Source: Planctomycetaceae bacterium
Lineage (GTDB): Bacteria > Planctomycetota > Planctomycetia > Planctomycetales > Planctomycetaceae
Reading direction: 5' to 3'
Length of the DNA stretch: 32,199 nt
Assembly (NCBI GenBank): GCA_028284485.1
Contig: JANQRQ010000076.1
Location: 1-32,199, forward strand
Both the position numbers and the translations under genes were made by a program. A model generated the notes under the pieces. It saw only the letters and a program-made list of their open reading frames with translations, was not told the origin of the DNA and ran no database searches. Positions 17,083-25,569 of this stretch are shown here, piece after piece (position 1 is the stretch's first letter; each line of letters opens with the position of its first letter).

Positions 17083-18186
17083 GTGATCCGAGTTTTACTA
17101 CTCATTCCGACACTCGACCGCAGCGGAGCCGAAAAACAGTTTATGCTGTTGGCTGCGGGGCTACCGCGTGAGCAATTTGAAATTCGTGTTGTTGCATTAA
17201 CCAGGGGTGGGCCCTATGCCGACGAACTGCAATCGCTTGGCATCCCTGTAACGATCGTTGGAAAGCGATTCAAATTTGATCCCTCTGCAGCCTATTCGCT
17301 GCGCCGCCTATTGAGGGAGTTTCAGCCCCATATTTTACATACTTGGCTATTTGCGGCAAATTCCTACGGAAGGATGGTCATTGATTCGAGAAGTCCTCCC
17401 AAAGTTATTGTTTCAGAACGTTGTGTGGACACATGGAAGGGCACTTGGCAGCGATGGGTTGACCGTAGGTTATTCCATCGTACGGCGAAACTGGTCGGTA
17501 ATTCGCAGAGCGTCGCAGACTTTTACCGAGATCTTGGATGCCCGCCGGAAAAAATTGACGTGATTCCAAACGGAATCGAGGCTCCCACCCCCGCGACCAT
17601 TAGCCGGAAAAATGTCTTAGCAGCCGTCAATATTCCCGCGGATGCGCAAGTCGTGACTTTCATTGGCCGATTGGCAAAGCAGAAACGGGTCAACGATCTC
17701 ATCTGGTGTATGGAGACACTTCAGCACCTAAGCCCACGGGCGCACTTGCTAATCGTAGGCGACGGGCCCGAGAGACGCCGGTTGGCAGACCTTGCCCATC
17801 AAAGCCGAGTCGCCCCAAGTATCCACTTCGCAGGACACCGTCCGGATACGCCGAATCTGCTATCGGCCACCGATGTCTTTTGCCTGGCCAGCGATTTTGA
17901 AGGGCAATCGAACAGCCTCATGGAAGCCATGGCTGCAGCCGTTCCCGTTGTGGTCAGCGATATTCCGCCGAACCGCGAATTGGTCACCGATAGAGAAACG
18001 GGGCTTCTCGTCAAGGTCGGAGATGTTGTCGGATTCGCGCAATGTTGCCACCGATTTCTGGCCAATCAAGAATTGTCGCGTCAGATAGGTAACGCGGCGC
18101 GATCCCTTATGCAAGACGATTTTAGTATCAAGCAAATGGTCGATGCCTACTCAGCACTTTACCAAGAATTGGCAGGCGGGAAATAG
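17083..18186 (+). CDS. GT4-family glycosyltransferase
   Basis: A 367-residue protein starting at GTG 17083 (MIRVLLLIPTLDRSGAEKQF). The N-terminal nucleotide-fold domain has the usual GGAEK-like acceptor-side glycine loop (here SGAEK). The C-terminal GT-B domain has VIPNGIE, VTFIGRLAKQKR, LLIVGDGPER and the EX7E-type nucleotide-sugar motif around FEGQSNSLMEAMAA. It is a retaining GT4 enzyme, transferring a sugar from an activated nucleotide donor at the cytoplasmic face of the membrane. The asparagine synthase lies downstream on the same strand, a frequent pairing in planctomycete and other exopolysaccharide loci. The ribosome binding site is poor. Confidence 0.9.
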   Translation: MIRVLLLIPTLDRSGAEKQFMLLAAGLPREQFEIRVVALTRGGPYADELQSLGIPVTIVGKRFKFDPSAAYSLRRLLREFQPHILHTWLFAANSYGRMVIDSRSPPKVIVSERCVDTWKGTWQRWVDRRLFHRTAKLVGNSQSVADFYRDLGCPPEKIDVIPNGIEAPTPATISRKNVLAAVNIPADAQVVTFIGRLAKQKRVNDLIWCMETLQHLSPRAHLLIVGDGPERRRLADLAHQSRVAPSIHFAGHRPDTPNLLSATDVFCLASDFEGQSNSLMEAMAAAVPVVVSDIPPNRELVTDRETGLLVKVGDVVGFAQCCHRFLANQELSRQIGNAARSLMQDDFSIKQMVDAYSALYQELAGGK

Positions 18187-18289
18187 GCCATCGACCGCCC
18201 CGGTAACGCTACAGATGAATGGAACTGACAACAATGCCAACAGAGGCCCACAGAAGCATCGGCCTCGGAAATTACTTTCGTTTGCGTGC

Positions 18290-18390
18290 TAAAGCGATCT
18301 ACTTTTTCTTGTTGGCGTTTCTGGCTCGTGGGAGCCACCTACCATAGAACAAAACTCGTGTGTCGCGGCCACAAGTCAGCGTAATACGCT
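18290..18390 (-). repeat. dispersed 101-bp palindrome-rich repeat, copy 3
   Basis: Inverted relative to copies 1 and 2. Read on the minus strand it begins AGCGTATTACGCTGACTTG, includes GGCTCCCACGAGCC (a GGCTC/GAGCC hairpin) and ends in GCTTTA. It lies between the glycosyltransferase stop (18186) and the asparagine synthase start (18437), so it is within 50 bp of the latter and may sit in its leader or promoter. Confidence 0.88.
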
Positions 18391-18436
18391 GTGACTCTCA
18401 CTTATTGATTCTGATTCTTTGTCGAAAGTCTGTTTG

Positions 18437-20422
18437 ATGTGTGGAATCGCCGGTGCTGCTTGGAGCCAAAACGGCCAGCCGCTTGATCATCAAGTCGTCC
18501 AACAGATGACGGCAGTGCTGTCGCATCGCGGGCCAGACGACGACGGTATTCACATTGCCGGCAATCACCAACGATCCGAATCATCAGGCGCGGCACTCGG
18601 TTTTCGCCGTTTATCCATTATCGATTTGGCGGGCGGGCACCAGCCGCTGTCGAATGAGGACGAGAGCATTTGGATCGTATTCAATGGCGAAATCTACAAC
18701 TATCGGGAGTTGCGTTCTGACCTTAAGACCAAGGGGCATCAATTTCGGACGGAGAGCGACACCGAAACAATCGTGCATCTCTACGAAGATTACGGCGCCG
18801 ACTGCGTTTTACATCTGCGCGGGATGTTCGCCTTTGCAATCTGGGATGGCAACCAACAACGGCTCTTGCTGGCGCGCGATCGATTAGGCCAGAAGCCGCT
18901 TGTTTATCACGAGCAACAAGATCGATTGCTATTCGCGAGCGAACTAAAAGCCATTTTGCAGGTTCCCGGGGTCAAACGCGAAATCAACCCTCGAGCCCTC
19001 GACCAGTATTTGGCCTATCAGTACGTACCTCACCCCGATTCGATCCTCAAAGGATTTCGTAAGCTGCCGCCCGCTCATCGAGCGATTTATACGAATGGAA
19101 CATTACAAGTCGAACGGTATTGGAATCCCCCCTATTGCCTCGAGGAATTGCCTGCGACCGAACAACAGCAGATCGCCGTTGAAAACCAAAGGTTGGATTG
19201 GACTACCGAACGCTGGCGACAAGAACTGCGAGAAACTCTGACCGAATCGGTTCGCTTACGAATGCGGAGTGATGTCCCCTTGGGAGCATTCCTTTCCGGT
19301 GGAATCGACTCGACGATTATCGCCGGTTTAATGCAGCAACTTTCCGAACAGCCGATTCACACGTTTTCGATCGGATTTCCCGTCAAGAAATTCGATGAAA
19401 CATCATATGCACGGCAAGCAGCAGAACGGATTGGTTCTCAACATCATGAGTCGATTGTGCAGCCGTCGGCTCTGGAGATTCTGCCAACCCTTATTTGGCA
19501 TTACGATGAACCGTTTTCCGACAGTTCGGCGATTCCGACGATGTGCTTGTCCAAGATGACACGCGACTTCGTAACCGTGGCACTTTCCGGTGACGGTGCC
19601 GACGAACTGTTTAGCGGATACGACCGGTACCACGCCGTTCAGCTTTCCGGGCAGTTCGATCGCCTACCGGCTCCCATTCGAAATATGTTCGGCTGGTCGC
19701 TGTGGCAAAAGCTCCCCGCGTCGATCGAGCAAAAATCTTTGCGCCGGCGAATCAAACGGTTTCTGGCAGCCCTATCACAAAGTCCCGAACGGCGATACCT
19801 ACGCTGGATCGGCATTTTTGATGAAGAGTCGCGTCGCAAACTCTACACAGACGAATTCGCCGAACAACTGGGAGACTTCGACGCATGCCAATTCCTACTC
19901 GATGCCTATGCTGACTGTGGTTCTCGCGACTTTGTCACACAAACTAGCTGCGTCGATGTCAAGACGTACCTCCCCTGTGATATTCTGAAAAAAGTCGACA
20001 TTGCCAGCATGGCTTATAGTTTGGAATGCCGGAGCCCATTCCTGGATCACCGTGTTGCGGAACTCGCTGCGCAGATGCCCATTGAGCTGAAACGACGAGG
20101 CAAATGGGGAAAGCGTATTCTCGTCGAAACCTTTTCGGACATTCTGCCGCACGCAATTCAAACGCGTTCGAAAATGGGATTCGGCGTTCCGATCGACCAT
20201 TGGTTTCGTGGTGAGCTAAAACCATTGTTGTACGAGACTTTATTGGATGATTCGACGGTATCGCGTGGCTATTTCCGAAAGGAGGCGATCGAAGAACTGA
20301 TCGAACAACACGTCTCGCGGCAATGGGACCACAGCTATCGATTGTGGTCGCTCCTTTGCTTTGAGGAATGGCACCGAATGTTTCTCGACCCTGCCGAACC
20401 ACCGTCGTCGCCGCCAAATTGA
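18437..20422 (+). CDS. asnB: asparagine synthase (glutamine-hydrolysing)
   Basis: The frame is open from a TTG at 18419, but the enzyme must start at the ATG 18437 so that MCGIAG exposes Cys 2, the N-terminal glutaminase nucleophile (661 residues). The Ntn-hydrolase domain has RRLSIIDL, GEIYNY and SDTETIVHLY. The synthetase domain has the PP-loop SGGIDS at about 287-292, followed by FSIGFP and LSGDGADELFSGY. It converts aspartate, glutamine and ATP to asparagine and glutamate. In glycan clusters such paralogues may amidate sugar or peptide carboxylates instead. The neighbouring GT4 gene suggests this, but it is not shown. Confidence 0.93.
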   Translation: MCGIAGAAWSQNGQPLDHQVVQQMTAVLSHRGPDDDGIHIAGNHQRSESSGAALGFRRLSIIDLAGGHQPLSNEDESIWIVFNGEIYNYRELRSDLKTKGHQFRTESDTETIVHLYEDYGADCVLHLRGMFAFAIWDGNQQRLLLARDRLGQKPLVYHEQQDRLLFASELKAILQVPGVKREINPRALDQYLAYQYVPHPDSILKGFRKLPPAHRAIYTNGTLQVERYWNPPYCLEELPATEQQQIAVENQRLDWTTERWRQELRETLTESVRLRMRSDVPLGAFLSGGIDSTIIAGLMQQLSEQPIHTFSIGFPVKKFDETSYARQAAERIGSQHHESIVQPSALEILPTLIWHYDEPFSDSSAIPTMCLSKMTRDFVTVALSGDGADELFSGYDRYHAVQLSGQFDRLPAPIRNMFGWSLWQKLPASIEQKSLRRRIKRFLAALSQSPERRYLRWIGIFDEESRRKLYTDEFAEQLGDFDACQFLLDAYADCGSRDFVTQTSCVDVKTYLPCDILKKVDIASMAYSLECRSPFLDHRVAELAAQMPIELKRRGKWGKRILVETFSDILPHAIQTRSKMGFGVPIDHWFRGELKPLLYETLLDDSTVSRGYFRKEAIEELIEQHVSRQWDHSYRLWSLLCFEEWHRMFLDPAEPPSSPPN

Positions 20423-20448
20423 GCGCAGCGAACTCGCAGCTGGAGTTC

Positions 20449-20548
20449 TAAAGCAATGTACTTTTCTCGTGGGCGATCCTGGCTCGTGGCAGCCCACAAT
20501 CATAGTACAAAACGCGATCTTCGCGGCCACGAGTCAGCGTAATACGCT
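20449..20548 (-). repeat. dispersed 100-bp palindrome-rich repeat, copy 4
   Basis: Same orientation as copy 3. Read on the minus strand it begins AGCGTATTACGCTGACTCG, has the GCCGCGAAGATCGCG hairpin and ends in GCTTTA. It sits between convergent genes, starting 27 bp after the asnB stop. Its first 15 bases run into the 3' end of the deacetylase-like gene and supply that gene's last four codons and TGA stop (20534-20536). Confidence 0.88.
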
Positions 20549-21988
20549 ATAGAGTTCGACCACCGATCGTCCCTTTCGGAGATCCCAGCAGAGCGTCACT
20601 CCTGAATCATGCCGATAAAACGTGCCCGCAACCAACTCGAGCGGCCGGCGAACCTCCTTGAGGGCGAAAGGAACGCCGCCCGAAGTGCCTTTCGGTACAA
20701 TCCTGCCGCTCGCTGCAACATCGACCGTAAAGAGGGGACTGGCGAACGGGGCGTTGAAGGTAATTCGATTTTCGGATCGATCGATGCGCGTCAATTCTTT
20801 CGCCGCCCAGTATCGGGCGATCTCAGCGAGTTTCATCCAGAGCAGGTTGTTATTCCGAGCGTGAACACGACGGACAACTTCCTTAAAGATATTGAAGCCT
20901 AGCTCCTCGCCGTTGTAATAAATCCCGGGCCAGTGACACACGAGAATGGCGGGTTCACCACGATCGATCACTTCTGGGAGTCGGCCACCTTGCAAATCTT
21001 CGGTGATGAACCGATCGACCGACCCGGGCGTCACACCGTCCCATCCGCCGAACCAATCCCCCGTGCAACCAATGATCGATACGACGCACCGTGGATCGTT
21101 CGTCTCCAGCCCCGACGCATATTCGACGCGCGGAACAACGCTCCGCTCGTCCGTATACAAATGCCGAAAGTAGTGCGGGATCTCGGTCTGGTAAACATCA
21201 CGGCACGCCTCGAGTGTGGATTGCGAAAGCTGAGGGAGTGCACGACTGCCATATCCACCGGGGGTCGTAAGCCCCTCACAATACAAGCCGGCATTTTTTA
21301 AAATCCGCAAACCGTAAGCAGCATAGTCGGCCAGTTCGTCGACGGAACGATCGACGCTCCAGCCCCAGTTTTCCATGAAATCGGCACTGCGCTTCGAATA
21401 GGGACGCCCCGTTCTGGTATTGATGACCCAAGTATGTGTGACCATTTCGGGATGAATATCCCAATCGGGTGCCAGGAAATCCCGGACCAGCTTGACACTT
21501 TCTTCGAGTTCTTTGCGGGTCCAGCCCGGCATCTCGCGGTCGACCCAACCCACACAAGCAGGATAAGGGACGACACTGTATTTGCCTTTGACACCATGTT
21601 CGCGGCACCACTCGCCAAACTTCCGCACGAAACTATCGGGAATCTCTCGCGGCAGCTTCCGCCAATCCTGCCGAAAGCGATCCGGAAAGACCTCGGCGAA
21701 TTGCGGTATGCAAAAATGCGCCAAGTTCACTAAGCATGTGGAATCATCGATGATAAAACTGAGCGGGACACGGGCGCGCGGATTCAGAACTTTCACCGAT
21801 GCGTCTTGCGGTGGACGATCACCGGGAACTTGAGCTGGCAGAAGCTTTACCGAAGGTCCAATGTTCGTCGTCACCGCCGCGCTTGTCGCCGCCGCCCACT
21901 TCAGGAACTGACGCCTACCAATTCCGCCGACGGTACTGCTGCTGAGATTGCCGGAATTCATCAGCAAAGGTTGTCGTTCCCAAGGCAT
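20534..21988 (-). CDS. Tat-exported deacetylase-like (NodB/GH-deacetylase fold) protein
   Basis: A 484-residue protein. The start at 21988 is supported by GGAGAG 5 nt upstream. A twin-arginine signal (RRQFLKWAAATSAAV) is at residues 25-39. The mature part begins with PLSFIIDDSTC, where the Asp pair 81-82 resembles the metal and catalytic Asp pair of polysaccharide deacetylases, and later has EMVTHTW with a candidate metal His. The overall pattern is a (beta/alpha) barrel of the glycoside hydrolase/deacetylase group; exact substrate unknown. It starts 12 bp after the stop of the membrane acyltransferase gene, whose stop touches this gene's ribosome binding site, so the two are an operon. The last residues SVLR and stop come from repeat copy 4. 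Confidence 0.7.
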   Translation of the reverse strand: MPWERQPLLMNSGNLSSSTVGGIGRRQFLKWAAATSAAVTTNIGPSVKLLPAQVPGDRPPQDASVKVLNPRARVPLSFIIDDSTCLVNLAHFCIPQFAEVFPDRFRQDWRKLPREIPDSFVRKFGEWCREHGVKGKYSVVPYPACVGWVDREMPGWTRKELEESVKLVRDFLAPDWDIHPEMVTHTWVINTRTGRPYSKRSADFMENWGWSVDRSVDELADYAAYGLRILKNAGLYCEGLTTPGGYGSRALPQLSQSTLEACRDVYQTEIPHYFRHLYTDERSVVPRVEYASGLETNDPRCVVSIIGCTGDWFGGWDGVTPGSVDRFITEDLQGGRLPEVIDRGEPAILVCHWPGIYYNGEELGFNIFKEVVRRVHARNNNLLWMKLAEIARYWAAKELTRIDRSENRITFNAPFASPLFTVDVAASGRIVPKGTSGGVPFALKEVRRPLELVAGTFYRHDSGVTLCWDLRKGRSVVELYSVLR

Positions 21989-22000
21989 GGCAACTCTCCA

Positions 22001-23437
22001 TCAGATCCGGATGAAGATCTTCTGCCGATACAACCACAAGCAAATTAACCACAGGACGAATAGCCGCGCCGCATATTGCCACATGTCTGCGTAAGGATAA
22101 TCTTCGCTAAACAAGTAGTACGTGATGGGCGGATCAATGTTGAGGTAGGCATCGACGGTTGTCAGATGAGTTTTCAGACTTTTTCCGACCCAAGGCTTGA
22201 TCAATTGAGACATACAATACATGGCAATCGAATTCATTCCCACGACTTTTAATGGGAACGACCACCAACGAAATCCGAGGATGTCGATAACGAGGTAAAA
22301 CATCGCCAGCATCCAGAATGTCCAGCCGCTGCTGAAAACGGCCCAGCTGGGGGTCCAAATGCGTTTGACGATTGGACACAAACTCCATGTCAATTGATCG
22401 CTACTGATCGGCCAGATCGTGGTGTCAATGGCCATCGACACCACGAAGCAAATCGCGCCCGCGCCCATTAGCCATTTGAACTTTTTGCGTTGCTTCCGTC
22501 GGCTGCGTAAGACGGTACCCGCCATCAAACCGAATAGCATCGTCGCCAGGGACGGAACAAAATTTAGGGTCTGATAGCCACCGCCGTTGACCCAATACTT
22601 TTTGCCATTCCATTCCTCTTCGCCTCGGGGAAATCGGTTCAACCAATCGCGATCAACACTTGCTGCCGCGTTAGTGTGTTTGTTCCAGTGCGCAGCGAGC
22701 CTATCGAATTGCGTCCACTCCGATTCATCTGCCCCGTGAACTTCAACGAGATACTGGGTGACTAATTCATATTCCCCTTCGGGCATCGTGTATTGATAGA
22801 AGAAATACCAGTAGCCTCCCAAGATGGCACAAATGCCGATGAATTGAGTCGGCAGACTACGACCATTAAACAAATACAAAAAGCTGTAGCCTAACCCTAT
22901 TTGTGCAAGCACATTCGTGAAGATGAAATCTGTCTGTTTGTCGGTGGAAGAATTCGACGAAAGGAACACTCCAAGGGCAACGAGTACAAACGACCGCCAT
23001 AATACGTGCAAGAACATGCGAATGTGAGACTGGCCAAACATGGTACGACGTGCGTAAGAATACGGCATCGCCACACCAACCATGAACATGAACGACGGCT
23101 GAATCAGGTCCCAAAAGGAGCAGCCAGTCCAAGCGGTATGACTAAACTGGTACGCGAGTGTCTGCCAAAGTGTCTTCCAAGCTCCGGTGTATGTCTCGTA
23201 CTCGGTGCCGTCGAACTGGTTCATAGCCGCTTCACTGGCAGCGACCGCTGAAAAAGCAAATCCTCCCGAAGCCATTGCCAGCATAATGAAGCCACGGTAG
23301 GCATCGAGAGACTCGAGCCGTTTCGGCTTTTCCGCTTCAGCGATCCTTTCGTTTTCTTCACTTTCCAACCGTTTTTGGCGCACATCGTCGCTTTGTAATG
23401 GAATTGTTTTCGACGATTTGTCCTTGCTCGGCGCCAT
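22001..23437 (-). CDS. DUF5009/heparan-alpha-glucosaminide N-acetyltransferase-like membrane protein
   Basis: A 478-residue protein preceded by GAGGT 6 nt before the ATG. A charged cytoplasmic N-terminus of about 40 residues is followed by RLESLDAYRGFIMLAM, the signature of the HGSNAT/YeiB-like acyltransferase group, and about 10 membrane helices. A long extracytoplasmic loop lies near residues 195-270. Family members transfer an acetyl group across the membrane to a sugar amine. First gene of a two-gene operon with the deacetylase-like protein, so the pair may add and remove acyl groups on the same exported glycan (inference). Confidence 0.83.
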   Translation of the reverse strand: MAPSKDKSSKTIPLQSDDVRQKRLESEENERIAEAEKPKRLESLDAYRGFIMLAMASGGFAFSAVAASEAAMNQFDGTEYETYTGAWKTLWQTLAYQFSHTAWTGCSFWDLIQPSFMFMVGVAMPYSYARRTMFGQSHIRMFLHVLWRSFVLVALGVFLSSNSSTDKQTDFIFTNVLAQIGLGYSFLYLFNGRSLPTQFIGICAILGGYWYFFYQYTMPEGEYELVTQYLVEVHGADESEWTQFDRLAAHWNKHTNAAASVDRDWLNRFPRGEEEWNGKKYWVNGGGYQTLNFVPSLATMLFGLMAGTVLRSRRKQRKKFKWLMGAGAICFVVSMAIDTTIWPISSDQLTWSLCPIVKRIWTPSWAVFSSGWTFWMLAMFYLVIDILGFRWWSFPLKVVGMNSIAMYCMSQLIKPWVGKSLKTHLTTVDAYLNIDPPITYYLFSEDYPYADMWQYAARLFVLWLICLWLYRQKIFIRI

Positions 23438-23609
23438 TGTAATACCTCTATCAAGAGATAGTTCGTGTCGAAGACGATGCTACACGGTATTCTACAGAGG
23501 GTTTGTAAACACCTCCAACAGGAAACAGCAACCGGCAATTCATAGGGGACATTGAGCGAATGCCAGAACTGCTAGCCGAAGCTAGCAATGGCATCGACGA
23601 ATTCAACCT
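23438..23609. promoter_or_regulatory. divergent promoter region with paired GCTAGC palindromes
   Basis: The 172 bp between divergently transcribed genes. Two GCTAGC hexamers separated by CGAA (23571-23576 and 23581-23586) lie 24 bp before the plus-strand start at 23610. Each is self-complementary and the pair also forms an inverted repeat, so this could be an operator or a leader hairpin. No convincing -35/-10 pair was picked out. Confidence 0.3.
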
Positions 23610-25340
23610 ATGCACGAGAACCGAACGATGATTCGCAGAGATGAAAAGAAAAGCCAGCGGTATGCAACAAGCCATCGAATGCGAGTTGTGGCCAGTGTGG
23701 CTATTACTCTCGGAGCCGCGATCGCATTCCAGTTCCAAATGGAAGATCTCGAATCCGTGCGTGCTGGTTCGTCTCGTCCAACGGCACCAGAGAGCTCCAG
23801 GCCAGTGCTCAACCTGACAGTAATCGATGCTGAATCAAAAATGCCGATCCCGGCCCGCTTCAGCATCGAAGTCGACGACACTGCCTACTACCCATTGGAA
23901 TTAAACAACCATGGCCTGCGATTTGTGTCGATCCACGAATCTAAGAATCAGCGTTATACCGTGACCTATTCGCGCGGAACAGGAGCTGTCGAGATTGTCT
24001 TACCGAACGATGCCCAACATGTTACCGTGCATGCCACACGTGGTTTTGAGTATCGACCGGCTTCGATTTCAATTCCGATTAACTCGGCGGAAAACATATT
24101 CTTGGCCCAAATTGAACTAGAGCGCTGGAGCGATCTTTTCGATCGCGGTTGGGTCGCCTCAGATGCACACATCCACTACGACCGATTGCAGAAAGCGGGC
24201 GACGCAGATTGGCTGACAATGCTTGCTGCCGACGGCTTGGAACAGGGGCATTTCATGGTGCTCAAAGGAGGCAAGGTTCCCGGCATCTGGGCGAGGCAAT
24301 ACGCCTATGGCGCCGAGGGCGAGGCAACCGACGGACGACGCATGATTCGTTCCGGCGAAGAATATCGGGATTCCGCTCAGGGCCACATAAATCTGTTGGG
24401 ACTCGATGAAGTCATCCAACCGATTTCAACGGGCGGAATGGGCGAGCCTCCCGTGCGTGAAAACTACCCACCGCTCAATGACGTGCTGCGACAAACACGT
24501 CGGCTCAACGGGCTAGCTGGAGTCGCTCATGGGGGATCCTTGGGACGGCATCCAACAGCGACATGTGACGCCACGCTTGGCGCTGTTGATTTCTTCGAGA
24601 TCGGCAATGCCCATCTTTATGCACTTGATCTGTGGTACCGGTTGATGAATTGTGGTTTTGTGATCCCACCTGCCGCTGGAACGGATCTGCCGAATTTTCC
24701 GTTTCGTGAGAATTGGCAGCCTTTCTTGGGAAGCATGAGGATGTACGCCCAAACATCGGGAAAGCCTGATTTTGAATCCTGGAAGGAAGCCGTTCGCGCT
24801 GGTCGCGTCTTTATAACAAGTGGGCCAATCGTGTCCTTTCAAGTCAATGGGCGCGGTGCTGGCGAACTGATCCGCCTCCCAGCCACAGGTGGCGAGTTGA
24901 TGATTGAAGCAACGATTTCGTCACCGGTTGGGATGTCAGCGATGGAACTGATCCGCAACGGCGAAATTGCGACTGCCAGTATTGAGAAATCCAATTCGGA
25001 CGGTATCCACAAATGGCGAATCCGTCACCAAATACAAATCAATGAAAGTTGTTGGTTAGCAGTGCGCGGCGAGGGAGTACCGATTCCGGCGATGGAAGCG
25101 TCCGTCCAAAATCGTGAGTCCTGGATCAAGACCGACGCGATTGCGCACTCTGGAATCGTGCGTGTCGAAGTGGGCAATCAGCCGATTCGATCTGTCAACG
25201 ACGCGGACCATCTGATCCAAATGCTGCGTCAGCAGCAGGAGTTCTACCGCACCAACGGCCGCTACTTGCAGGCAGAACACCGGTTACGCGTCCTCGACCT
25301 GTTCGACGAAGCCGCTTCAGAACTCGAAAAACGGCGTTGA
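23610..25340 (+). CDS. CehA/McbA-family metallohydrolase (PHP-like)
   Basis: A 576-residue protein, start at ATG 23610 or at the second ATG 23628. Residues about 26-45 are hydrophobic (signal or anchor). A carboxypeptidase-regulatory-like beta domain precedes the PHP-like core, which starts WVASDAHIHYDR with the metal motif D185-x-H187-x-H189. It continues with GVAHGGSLGRHP (His about 307), EIGNAHLYALDLWYRLMNCGF and PPAAGTDLPN, where later metal ligands lie. Named for carbaryl hydrolase CehA and McbA, but most members have unknown substrates. The C-terminus (about 500-576) is a helical tail with QMLRQQQEFYRTNGRYLQAEHR. Exported, divergent from the acyltransferase gene. Confidence 0.85.
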   Translation: MHENRTMIRRDEKKSQRYATSHRMRVVASVAITLGAAIAFQFQMEDLESVRAGSSRPTAPESSRPVLNLTVIDAESKMPIPARFSIEVDDTAYYPLELNNHGLRFVSIHESKNQRYTVTYSRGTGAVEIVLPNDAQHVTVHATRGFEYRPASISIPINSAENIFLAQIELERWSDLFDRGWVASDAHIHYDRLQKAGDADWLTMLAADGLEQGHFMVLKGGKVPGIWARQYAYGAEGEATDGRRMIRSGEEYRDSAQGHINLLGLDEVIQPISTGGMGEPPVRENYPPLNDVLRQTRRLNGLAGVAHGGSLGRHPTATCDATLGAVDFFEIGNAHLYALDLWYRLMNCGFVIPPAAGTDLPNFPFRENWQPFLGSMRMYAQTSGKPDFESWKEAVRAGRVFITSGPIVSFQVNGRGAGELIRLPATGGELMIEATISSPVGMSAMELIRNGEIATASIEKSNSDGIHKWRIRHQIQINESCWLAVRGEGVPIPAMEASVQNRESWIKTDAIAHSGIVRVEVGNQPIRSVNDADHLIQMLRQQQEFYRTNGRYLQAEHRLRVLDLFDEAASELEKRR

Positions 25341-25474
25341 GCCGGTTTCAACTGCCACCGCGTCGAACAATCCTAGCTTGGCAGAATGCGGTCATGGTGG
25401 TATTGCCTTCCGTTGCACACATGCGAATTGCGACGTCTGCCTCCCGTTGCATGGCATGACCCGATCAGCGAGAA

Positions 25475-25503
25475 TTGGGGGTATAATTGTCTGTGGCCCC
25501 CAA
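25475..25503 (+). promoter_or_regulatory. inverted repeat enclosing a TATAAT box before the kinase gene
   Basis: TTGGGGG (25475-25481) and CCCCCAA (25497-25503) are perfect 7-bp arms around a loop that begins with TATAAT (25482-25487). The box is about 80 bp before the kinase start at 25570. A matching -35 hexamer is not convincing. Could be a promoter with an overlapping operator, or chance. Confidence 0.3.
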
Positions 25504-25569
25504 GAACGGGTTGCCGCCTCGAATGCTCTGTCGACACTAATTCCGACCGTTTGAACCTCTTGATTCGCT

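Noticed and set aside
16775-17086. 103-residue plus-strand open frame leading into the glycosyltransferase start
   Set aside because: It overlaps the start region of the macro-domain gene on the other strand and has a composition unlike a protein (runs of Ser, Lys and Asn without domains).
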